Source: DASPUH01 sp964518505 (GTDB lineage Bacteria; Chloroflexota; Limnocylindria; Limnocylindrales; CSP1-4). From it: a DNA stretch of 41,369 nt. Made by a program: the position numbers and the translations under genes. Shown here in pieces: positions 1-6,335 of this stretch. Within the stretch, counting starts at the first letter, position 1. Each line of letters starts with the position of its first letter. The notes under the pieces were generated by a model that saw only the letters and a program-made list of their open reading frames with translations, had not been told where the DNA came from and did not search any database. The stretch spans positions 1-41,369 of the forward strand of contig CAZFGT010000022.1 of NCBI GenBank assembly GCA_964518505.1, given 5' to 3'.

Positions 1-178
1 GGACGCTCTCGCGGTACTCGTCCGGCATCCAGTCGCCGGCCTCGATCTTGCCGCCCGCCTGGACGTGGGCCTCGAACGCCCGATACCGCTCGTCGTGGCT
101 GAGGCGCGCGTCGTTATGGGGCAGGTGCGTGCGCTCGCGGGGCGGCAGGATCGGATCCAGGGCCAGGGGGTCGGTCAC
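1..178 (-). CDS. paaA: 1,2-phenylacetyl-CoA epoxidase subunit A-like protein (N-terminal part, runs off the window)
   Basis: Only the first 59 codons are present; the gene continues past the left edge. The translation contains KIEAGDWMPDEYRESV, which closely matches the N-terminal IEPQDWMPDAYRKTL segment I recall for E. coli PaaA, the di-iron catalytic subunit of the phenylacetyl-CoA ring epoxidase. The start is GTG at 178-176, sharing GTGA with the stop of the upstream TetR gene, so the two are probably translationally coupled. The context fits phenylacetate degradation, since PaaR-type TetR repressors commonly sit beside paa genes. The di-iron ligands lie outside the window, so a related oxygenase of the same ferritin-like family (for example a BoxB-like protein) cannot be excluded. 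Confidence 0.7.
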   Translation of the reverse strand, partial: MTDPLALDPILPPRERTHLPHNDARLSHDERYRAFEAHVQAGGKIEAGDWMPDEYRESV

Positions 179-789
179 GGCTTGGCCTCCTCGCTTGCGG
201 GCGCGTCCGGCGGCCGCAGGCCGCGCATGAAGATCGTCTGGTACGCATCGGCCACGGCCGTCGTGTCCAGTGCGCCGTCAGGGTGGTACCAGGCGGCGAT
301 GCCGTTCAGGGCGGCGAGGATGGCGCGTCCGGTCACGGCCGCATCGGCGGGGCCGTCCAGGGGGCGCAGTGAGCCGTCGCGTGCACCCTCGACCAGCAGT
401 CCCCGCAGGACCGCTTCGTAGGACTGGCGGCGAGCGGCGATCTCGGCCCGGTGCGGCTCGTCCAGGAAGCGCCAGTCCTGCAGGAAGACGGACGCATCCT
501 CGCGCTCACCGGCCACGATCCCGACGTGGGCGCGCAGGAGCACGGCGAGTCGCGCGGCGGCCGGCCCCGGGCTCGCCAGCGCCGCATCGGCGGCCAGGCG
601 GAAGCGCTCCGCCACGCGCCACACGATCGACCAGAGGAGGGCCTCCTTGGACGCCACGTGGGCGTAGAGGCTGGCCCCCTGCAAGTCCACGCCGCGGGCG
701 ATCTCGCGCACGCTCGTCGCCGCATAGCCGCGCTCGCGGAACAAGGCGCTGGCGACGTCGTCGATCTGCTGGCGGCGGGTCTCGACCAT
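175..789 (-). CDS. TetR/AcrR family transcriptional regulator, probable PaaR-like repressor
   Basis: A 204-residue protein of normal TetR length. Residues 1-55 form the helix-turn-helix (ALFRERGYAATSVREIA, then GASLYAHVASKEALL); the rest is an all-helical ligand-binding domain with a VFLQDWRFLDEPHR segment as in KstR2/PaaR-like acyl-CoA-responsive repressors. It overlaps the start of the paaA-like gene by GTGA, so regulator and first catabolic gene are co-transcribed. A perfect CNAACGNNCGTTNG palindrome lies 39-52 bp upstream of its start, and two TACCA-type palindromes lie further upstream. Inference: an autoregulated repressor relieved by an aryl- or acyl-CoA. The effector cannot be read from the sequence. 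Confidence 0.85.
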   Translation of the reverse strand: MVETRRQQIDDVASALFRERGYAATSVREIARGVDLQGASLYAHVASKEALLWSIVWRVAERFRLAADAALASPGPAAARLAVLLRAHVGIVAGEREDASVFLQDWRFLDEPHRAEIAARRQSYEAVLRGLLVEGARDGSLRPLDGPADAAVTGRAILAALNGIAAWYHPDGALDTTAVADAYQTIFMRGLRPPDAPASEEAKP

Positions 790-827
790 CCGGTCTGGTG
801 CACTCCCGGGTTCTGGCGCGGTCCGAA

Positions 828-841
828 CGAACGCTCGTTAG
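828..841. promoter_or_regulatory. Palindromic operator candidate, CNAACGNNCGTTNG type
   Basis: CGAACGCTCGTTAG is a perfect match to CNAACGNNCGTTNG, the consensus I recall for the TetR-family repressor PaaR of Thermus thermophilus. It sits just upstream of the TetR gene, which is where an autoregulatory operator is expected. That this regulator binds it is inference. Confidence 0.6.
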
Positions 842-912
842 GGAGCCTAGCTCCCGACTCGCGGGTGCGTCAAGCGGGCCGTTGCGCGGCGGTTGAACGG
901 CCCCTCAGCCCG

Positions 913-952
913 AACATGTCCATATACCAACCCGGGTGGTACTCGAGCAGGT
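913..952 (+). repeat. Left arm of a 40-bp inverted repeat with an internal operator-like palindrome
   Basis: This arm matches the reverse complement of 1051-1090 at 33 of 40 positions. Within it, 924-943 is itself a near-palindrome (ATACCAAC, CCGG core, GTGGTACT). The size and symmetry fit a dimeric repressor site. It lies between the divergent TetR and racemase genes. Confidence 0.65.
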
Positions 953-1050
953 ATGCCAGCCGATAGGACGTGCATCGGGCCTGAGCAGCCCCGATTCCAC
1001 GCTCGACAGTTGCTCGAGAGCGGGGCCGGACGCCCGCCGGGCGGCACGGG

Positions 1051-1090
1051 ACCTGTTCCAATACCACGCCGGTTGGTATCTGGCCATGTT
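1051..1090 (-). repeat. Right arm of the 40-bp inverted repeat with an internal operator-like palindrome
   Basis: Inverted copy of 913-952. The internal near-palindrome is 1061-1079, reading ATACCACGCCGGTTGGTAT. It lies 44-83 bp upstream of the predicted -10 box of the racemase gene, a position suited to controlling that promoter. The roughly 98 bp between the arms show no coding signal. Confidence 0.65.
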
Positions 1091-1133
1091 CGTCAGCGGC
1101 GCCACGGCCACGGTCACCCGTCAGCGGGCACGG

Positions 1134-1139
1134 TAGGCT
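1134..1139 (+). promoter_or_regulatory. -10 box TAGGCT, leaderless promoter of the racemase gene
   Basis: TAGGCT ends 7 nt before the GTG start at 1147, so transcription would begin at or next to the start codon. No Shine-Dalgarno sequence is visible. Confidence 0.5.
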
Positions 1140-1146
1140 ACGGCCC

Positions 1147-2208
1147 GTGGTGCGGACGCGGCTGACCCTCCAGACGATCGACCTTCACTGCGGCGGGGAG
1201 CCGCTGCGGCTCATCACGACCGGCTACCCGCCCGTGCCCATGGGCACGGTGCTGGAGCGTCGGCGCTGGGTGCAGCAGCAAGCGGACCATGTCCGCCGGA
1301 CCGTCGTACTAGAGCCGCGCGGGCATCGCGATATGTACGCTGCCGTCCTCCTGCCGCCCGGCCGGCCCGACGCCGACCTGACGGTCCTCTTCATGCACAA
1401 CGAGGGCTACTCCACGATGTGTGGGCACGGCACGATCGCACTGGCCACCGCGCTGGTGGAAGAGGGGCTGTTCCCGGCCACGGAGCCGGAAACGGTCATC
1501 CGCTTCGAGGCGCCCGCCGGCGTCGTCACCGCCCACGCCACCGTGCGGCGCAGTGCGGCCGGATCGCCCGAGGTGACCGGCGTCCGCTTCGACAACGTGC
1601 CCTCGTACCTCGCCGCGCAGGACCTGGCGATCCGGCCCGATGGGGTGGACCTGCCCTCCGATGGCCCGGTCAAGGTCGACATCGGCTTCGGCGGTGCCTA
1701 CTACGGCATCGTCGACGCGGCCGCCCTGGGCCTGCGGGTCGTCCCGGCCCAGACCGACGCGTTGACCAGGGCGGGGGCGGCCATCACCGACGTCCTGCGC
1801 CGTGACCACGCGCCCCAGCACCCCACCGATGCCGACCTGGGCTTCGTGTATGGCACCATCATCGTCGACCACGAACCGGCCGCCGCCCCCGACGGCCGCG
1901 CAGGCGACGCCGACATCCGCAACGTGACCGTCTTCGCCGATGCGGAGGTGGACCGCTCGCCATGTGGTTCGGGCACCTCCGCGCTCCTCGCCCAGGCGGC
2001 CTCACGCGGCACCCTGCCCATCGGCGGCACGCTGCGCAACGCCAGCCTCACCGGCGCCATCTTCGAGGGCCGCCTCGATGGGCCGGCCCGCCTGGGCGAC
2101 CAGGCCGCGTGGCAGACGAGCGTGGCGGGGACGGCCTACGTGACGGGCTACAGCACCTTCGTCGTCGACGAGCGCGACCCGCTCGGCGGCGGCTTCCTGT
2201 TGCGCTAG
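1147..2208 (+). CDS. Proline racemase / hydroxyproline epimerase family protein
   Basis: A 353-residue cytosolic enzyme of the proline racemase family. Both catalytic cysteines are present: Cys92 in HNEGYSTMCGHG and Cys273 in DRSPCGSG. This favours racemase or epimerase activity (proline, or 4-hydroxyproline at C2), because trans-3-hydroxyproline dehydratases of this family replace the second cysteine with threonine. The GTG start is chosen because a TAGGCT -10 box ends 7 nt upstream. The stop TAG overlaps by one base the GTG of the following diguanylate cyclase, suggesting co-translation. The two TACCA-type palindromes upstream may link it to TetR control. The exact substrate cannot be told from sequence. 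Confidence 0.88.
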   Translation: MVRTRLTLQTIDLHCGGEPLRLITTGYPPVPMGTVLERRRWVQQQADHVRRTVVLEPRGHRDMYAAVLLPPGRPDADLTVLFMHNEGYSTMCGHGTIALATALVEEGLFPATEPETVIRFEAPAGVVTAHATVRRSAAGSPEVTGVRFDNVPSYLAAQDLAIRPDGVDLPSDGPVKVDIGFGGAYYGIVDAAALGLRVVPAQTDALTRAGAAITDVLRRDHAPQHPTDADLGFVYGTIIVDHEPAAAPDGRAGDADIRNVTVFADAEVDRSPCGSGTSALLAQAASRGTLPIGGTLRNASLTGAIFEGRLDGPARLGDQAAWQTSVAGTAYVTGYSTFVVDERDPLGGGFLLR

Positions 2209-3650
2209 TGGCCGGTTACGCCGACCGCCGGCGACGCCGGCGGGTCCGTTCCACGACCGCGACCTCGGCGGCCCGACCGCTGCGCGTCCCCGCCGCGCCG
2301 ATGGGCCAGGCCGTGGGCATCGCCGACGCCCTCGTCTTCCGCCGCGAGGGTCCGCGCCTGGCGCTCGTGGGCGGCGAGGGGCGAGGCGTCGGGTGGATCG
2401 GGATCGTGGATATCGATCGGGAGGCGGAAGCCCTCGTGGTGCGGGCCCAGGCCGCGACAAGGCCCGTCCGCGTCGAGACGGCTGCCCCGAGCCACATCGT
2501 GGGGCCGTACTGGAGCGCCCATGCCGCGCTCGTGCCGGTGGGCGAGTCGCACCTCGTGGTCCTTGGCGCGACGGCGCCGATCCTGGAGCCCGACGCCAGC
2601 CTGCAGCGCCTGGCCGCCGAGCTGGTCGCCGCGCACATGGAGGTCTCCTCGGCCAAGCTGCTGGCGGACGAGTTGGAGCTCGTGCACGCCATCCGCTCGC
2701 TCATGGAGTACCGGCCCGAGCGGATCACCGACACGGCCCGCCACGTCGCCCAGGTCACCGCCGAGGCGCTCTCGTGCGACGTCGGCGTGACCTACCTGGA
2801 GCGCGACCACGGGACGGTGTGCGAGGTCGTCGTGCGCGACTGGCAGGCCGGGCCGACCGTCGAGATCGAGGCCGCCGCGAAACGCCTCCTGACGCGCGTC
2901 CGGAACGGCGCCCTGCTGGAGCAGGAACTGGCCCAGGAAGCCGGCGACGCCCTGGGTCGAGGCACCGGCCTGGTGGCCCGCCTGGCGCTGCCCATCGGTG
3001 ACCCCGAGCGACCGATCGGCGTCCTGGTCGTGGCCCACGCCGATGCCCGGCCGCGGGGCTTCACCAACCTGTGCCAGCGCATCGGCCGCGCCCTCGCGGA
3101 GGCCGCCGAGCTGCTCATCAGCCAGGCCGCCTCGCGCGAGTCGCTCTCCGACGAGCGGGATCGGTTCGCGCGCGAGGCTCGCACCGACGCGCTCACGGGC
3201 CTGTCCAACCGCAACCACTGGTACGAGGCGCTGGAGGCGGAGGCCGAGCGCGTCGAACGTTACGGCCGGCCCTGCTCGGTGGTCAGCGCCGACGTCGACC
3301 AACTGAAGGCCATCAACGACCGGCTGGGCCACGCCCAGGGCGATGTCCTCATCCGCGGCGCGGCGCAGGTGCTGGCGCTCGAGGCACGCGCCACGGATGT
3401 CGTGGCCCGCGTCGGCGGGGACGAATTCCTCATCCTTCTGCCGGAGACCGACGAGGCGGGCGCGCAGGTCTTCGTCGATCGCGTCCGGGCGGCGGCGGCC
3501 GACTGGCAGATGGCGAAGACCGGCCTCGCGCTGAGCCTGTCCATCGGCGCCGCGACGGCCCGCACGCGCGCCGAGCTCGATCACGTCGTGGACCAGGCGG
3601 ATCAGGCGATGTACACGGTCAAGCACAGTCCGGAAGCCCCCGCGGCCTGA
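2208..3650 (+). CDS. Diguanylate cyclase with N-terminal GAF-like sensor (GGDEF)
   Basis: About 480 residues from the GTG at 2208, which overlaps the racemase stop by one base; an in-frame ATG at 2301 would give 449 and removes an arginine-rich, unconvincing N-terminus. Residues about 150-310 look like a GAF-type sensor. The C-terminal GGDEF domain starts with ARTDALTGLSNR and has an intact GGDEF at about 403-407. The I-site RATD lies exactly five residues before it, so the enzyme should make c-di-GMP from two GTP and be product-inhibited. No membrane segment is obvious, so it is probably cytosolic. Coupling to an amino-acid racemase gene is unusual. The EAL gene at 25407 is the only other c-di-GMP gene here. 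Confidence 0.88.
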   Translation: MAGYADRRRRRRVRSTTATSAARPLRVPAAPMGQAVGIADALVFRREGPRLALVGGEGRGVGWIGIVDIDREAEALVVRAQAATRPVRVETAAPSHIVGPYWSAHAALVPVGESHLVVLGATAPILEPDASLQRLAAELVAAHMEVSSAKLLADELELVHAIRSLMEYRPERITDTARHVAQVTAEALSCDVGVTYLERDHGTVCEVVVRDWQAGPTVEIEAAAKRLLTRVRNGALLEQELAQEAGDALGRGTGLVARLALPIGDPERPIGVLVVAHADARPRGFTNLCQRIGRALAEAAELLISQAASRESLSDERDRFAREARTDALTGLSNRNHWYEALEAEAERVERYGRPCSVVSADVDQLKAINDRLGHAQGDVLIRGAAQVLALEARATDVVARVGGDEFLILLPETDEAGAQVFVDRVRAAAADWQMAKTGLALSLSIGAATARTRAELDHVVDQADQAMYTVKHSPEAPAA

Positions 3651-3680
3651 CGCCGGACGCGGCCCGTGCGCCCGGGACGC

Positions 3681-3686
3681 TACCCT
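3681..3686 (+). promoter_or_regulatory. -10 box TACCCT, leaderless promoter
   Basis: TACCCT ends 6 nt before the ATG at 3693, predicting a leaderless transcript for the oxidoreductase-HAD pair. Confidence 0.5.
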
Positions 3687-3692
3687 GCACGG

Positions 3693-4589
3693 ATGAGCAT
3701 CCTCGGCCGGCTGGGCCTGTGGTCCGGTCTCGACAACCTCTCCGCAGACGGCGTGGTGGCGCACGCGCGGCGCGTGGAGGCGGCCGGCTACGACACGCTG
3801 TGGGTCAACGAGACGACCGGTCGCGAGCCGATGGCCCTCGCCGGCGCCCTTTCACAGCTGACCAGCCGCATCACGCTGGGCCTGGGGATCGCCAGCATCT
3901 ATGCCCGTGACGCGGCCGCGTCCCACGCGGGCGCGCGAACCCTCGCGGAGCTCTCGGGCGGCCGATTCGTGCTGGGCCTTGGGGCGTCGCACCCCGAGCG
4001 CGTGGGCCCGCAGCGGGGCCACGAGTACCTGCCGGTGCTCTCGGCGATGACCGCCTACCTGGAGGCGTACGAGGCGGCGCCGTACACGGCTCCCCTTCCG
4101 GCCACCGAGCCGCCCCTCGTCATCGCCGCCCTGCGACGCCGCATGGTGACTCTCGCCGGCGCGCGCACCGATGGGGCCTTCCCCTTCTTCGTGCCGGTCT
4201 CGTACGCCGCCCGGGCGCGGGCATGGGTCGACGAGGGCGCCGCCTCGGCCGGGCGTGGGGGCCGCCCGCTGCTGGTCGTCGCCCTGCCGGTCGTCCTGGC
4301 TGATGACCTCGCCTCGGGGCTCGCGGCGGCCCGCATCTACTCGACCTGGTACATCCAGCTGGTGAACTACCGGGCCAACCTGCTGGAGTGCGGCTACACG
4401 GAGGCCGACCTGGAGCCGCCGGGCAGCGAACGGATCATGCGCGAGATCGTGGCCATCGGCGACGTGGCCGAGGTCCGTGCCAGGATCGGCGCCTTCCATG
4501 ACGCCGGGGTCGACCACGTCGCCGTCATCCCCATCGGGCCCGACGGCAAGGTGGCCCACGCGCCGACCGTGGAGGCACTCGCCCCATGA
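3693..4589 (+). CDS. LLM-class (luciferase-like) F420-dependent oxidoreductase
   Basis: A 298-residue TIM-barrel protein of the luciferase-like monooxygenase superfamily. The N-terminal strand (LGRLGLWSGLDNL), AAGYDTLWVNET and the GRFVLGLGASHPERVG segment are typical of actinobacterial F420-type members. The start is ATG 3693, because a TACCCT -10 box lies 6 nt upstream; a longer frame from GTG 3666 is less likely. The 3' end overlaps the HAD gene by ATGA. The complete F420 pathway in this window makes F420 a more likely cofactor than FMN, which is inference. The substrate is unknown. Confidence 0.82.
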   Translation: MSILGRLGLWSGLDNLSADGVVAHARRVEAAGYDTLWVNETTGREPMALAGALSQLTSRITLGLGIASIYARDAAASHAGARTLAELSGGRFVLGLGASHPERVGPQRGHEYLPVLSAMTAYLEAYEAAPYTAPLPATEPPLVIAALRRRMVTLAGARTDGAFPFFVPVSYAARARAWVDEGAASAGRGGRPLLVVALPVVLADDLASGLAAARIYSTWYIQLVNYRANLLECGYTEADLEPPGSERIMREIVAIGDVAEVRARIGAFHDAGVDHVAVIPIGPDGKVAHAPTVEALAP

Positions 4590-5299
4590 CCGCCGACGGG
4601 TCGCGGGGCCACGGCTTCCGCGTCGCGACCTTCGACTGCTACGGCACGCTCGTCGACTGGGAGGGCGGCGCGGCCTCCTTCCTCTACCAGCTCGCCGCGC
4701 GCGAGGGTGATCCCGACCCCGGGCCGGGCCAGGTCCTGCGTGACCGCTGGGAGGAGCTCCAGTTCGAGCTCCTGGCTGGACCGTATCGGCCCTACCGCAC
4801 CATCCTGGCCACAAGCCTGGAGGCTTGGTGCCGGGAGCGGGGCTACGCCTACCAGGCCGCCGACGGTGAGGCCCTCGTGGCCGCCATGGGGTCATGGCAG
4901 CCCTTCCCCGACACGCGGCCCGCCCTGCTCCAAGCCCAGGCCGCGGGCCTGCGGCTGGTGATCGTGTCGAACACCGACCGGGCCATCATGGCGCGCACGC
5001 TGCGGCAGCTCGACCTGCCCTTCGATGACGTGATCGTGGCCGAGGACTGTGGCGCCTACAAGCCGTCGACCGCGGTCTTCGACTACGTCCTCGACCGCCT
5101 CGGCGAGGCGCCGGAGACCATCCTGCACGTGGCCTTCGGCTTCAAGTACGACATCGGCCCAGCCGAGCAGCACGGTATGGGCACGGCCTGGGTCAACCGG
5201 CACGTCGAGCCGACCCCACCCGGCGCGCGGCCGGGCTTCATCTGGCGCGACCTCTGGAGCCTGGCCGAACTGGCCGGCGGCGACGGCCCGGGCTTCTGA
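4586..5299 (+). CDS. HAD-superfamily hydrolase, haloacid dehalogenase type II-like
   Basis: A 237-residue HAD hydrolase. Motif I is FDCYGTLVDW with nucleophile Asp17; the Tyr two residues later is what L-2-haloacid dehalogenases have, whereas phosphatases have a second Asp. Motif II is the SNTDR serine, motif III the lysine of AYKPS, and an acidic motif IV follows in KYDIGPA. The conserved Ser-Asn pair expected before motif IV (HVASNPWD-type) is replaced by FG, so true haloacid dehalogenase activity is uncertain and the substrate could be another small organic acid or phosphate ester. It overlaps the preceding oxidoreductase gene by ATGA and converges on the HTH gene with 5 bp between the stops. 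Confidence 0.82.
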   Translation: MTADGSRGHGFRVATFDCYGTLVDWEGGAASFLYQLAAREGDPDPGPGQVLRDRWEELQFELLAGPYRPYRTILATSLEAWCRERGYAYQAADGEALVAAMGSWQPFPDTRPALLQAQAAGLRLVIVSNTDRAIMARTLRQLDLPFDDVIVAEDCGAYKPSTAVFDYVLDRLGEAPETILHVAFGFKYDIGPAEQHGMGTAWVNRHVEPTPPGARPGFIWRDLWSLAELAGGDGPGF

Positions 5300-5304
5300 G
5301 GGCG

Positions 5305-5979
5305 CTAGAGCTGCACGATCCCATTGCCGCCCGGATCTCGACCCTCGCCGAGAGCGGTAAGCATGGCCCGCGGTTGGATCGGGAAGTCATCGCCGACGAG
5401 GGGCCCGATCTCCCGCACTACGCGCCGGTTGTGGTGCGTTTCGGCGACGACCAGGACGAGTCGATCGACGCTGCCTGACGCCTGCTTCGAGAGGGCGCGA
5501 GCGAGTTGGGCTTGTACGTCATAGAGGCGGGTTTCCGCCTCGAACGCGACCGAGACACCATCGATCCGCGCCAGGGCGTCCCACCGCCGTCGCTCATTCC
5601 CCATATCGCCTGGACGCGTCCCGGCCCAAACCGGAACCTCGAGTCGCCATGTCCACGCGGGCGACAGACGCGCGCGAAGGCGCCTCAGCAGCGCGACGTG
5701 CCCGGCGTCGCGGACCGGCGAGCCATCAGGGAAGGTCCTGATGCTCAGTCGCAGCCCGGTCGCAGCCAGCACCCGTGACAGCATCACCACATCGATGTGG
5801 CGGACGTGACCATGCTCGAGCCGACTGACCTGCGCTTGCGACCCGCCCACGGCTCTAGCCACGCTCGTCTGGCTCAAGCCGCACCCCAGGCGGGCGATGT
5901 GCACCTCGTCGCCGATCCTCGCCAGCTCGTGGGCGGTCCTCTGCGCGGCTCGATCGATGGGTCTGTCGCGCGTGGCCAT
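5305..5979 (-). CDS. XRE-type HTH protein with restriction-endonuclease-like C-terminal domain
   Basis: A 224-residue protein. Residues about 25-75 are an XRE/lambda-repressor helix-turn-helix (GLSQTSVARAVGGSQAQVSRLEHG). Residues about 110-195 run RRWDALARIDGVSVAFEAE, then DRLVLVVAETHHNRR, resembling the core of PD-(D/E)XK-fold proteins with Asp and an E-x-E, but without the canonical lysine. I do not know a characterised homologue; the arrangement suggests a DNA-binding protein whose nuclease fold is degenerate or uses variant residues. ATG 5979 is chosen because a CACCAT hexamer ends 6 nt upstream; GTG 5997 is an alternative. Synonymous codon use is less G/C-biased than its neighbours, which may indicate later acquisition. 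Confidence 0.65.
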   Translation of the reverse strand: MATRDRPIDRAAQRTAHELARIGDEVHIARLGCGLSQTSVARAVGGSQAQVSRLEHGHVRHIDVVMLSRVLAATGLRLSIRTFPDGSPVRDAGHVALLRRLRARLSPAWTWRLEVPVWAGTRPGDMGNERRRWDALARIDGVSVAFEAETRLYDVQAQLARALSKQASGSVDRLVLVVAETHHNRRVVREIGPLVGDDFPIQPRAMLTALGEGRDPGGNGIVQL

Positions 5980-5985
5980 GGGGCG

Positions 5986-5991
5986 ATGGTG
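5986..5991 (-). promoter_or_regulatory. Weak -10-like hexamer CACCAT upstream of the HTH gene
   Basis: CACCAT (one mismatch to TANNNT) ends 6 nt before the ATG at 5979 on the minus strand, the same spacing as at the other leaderless starts here. Confidence 0.3.
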
Positions 5992-5997
5992 CCTCAC

Positions 5998-6335
5998 GGC
6001 CCTTGGCGGCGAGTTGCGAGGCGCAAGAGACGGCGGTCAGCGGGCTGATCCTCCGGCGGCAGACCCCAGACCATTACGTCTCTGACGCACCGACTCCATG
6101 CACGCCGCGACTGTCCCGACCGCTGGCGCACCCAGAACGGGTCAATGGCCGGCCTCAAGGGACGCTCGACGGCCGCTTCATTCGTGGCGCGGCTGAGACG
6201 GCGGACGAGATCGGAGCCGTGCAGGCCCTGGTGGTCGGGACACGCGCGGCGTGAATAGGGCGCGAGGCGCGGGCCGGTTGGCCAGGCTGCTGAGGCAAGC
6301 GGCCCGGGGCTCTGAGGCTTGCGTGGGGCGGCCGG
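5998..6335. other. Intergenic stretch without a recognisable gene
   Basis: About 340 bp between the HTH gene start and the sugar dehydrogenase stop. An 83-codon open frame at 6003-6254 (+) has no recognisable similarity, no -10 or Shine-Dalgarno signal and non-typical composition. No tRNA, terminator or clear repeat is seen. It may be remnant DNA associated with arrival of the HTH gene. Confidence 0.5.

Noticed and set aside
870..1117. Short frames on both strands repeating a YQPxWY or YHPGWY peptide
   Set aside because: The repetition comes from the 40-bp DNA inverted repeat; the frames overlap each other and have no start signals.
2205..3764. 519-codon frame antisense to the diguanylate cyclase
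   Set aside because: Shadow of the GGDEF gene; composition rich in Arg, Gly, His, Asp and no domain recognised.
4586..5299. Confident call as an L-2-haloacid dehalogenase
   Set aside because: The nucleophile motif fits, but the Ser-Asn residues before motif IV are replaced, so only a HAD-family name is safe.
6003..6254. 83-codon open frame upstream of the sugar dehydrogenase
   Set aside because: No similarity, no -10 or ribosome site, and poor codon composition; treated as gene-free DNA.
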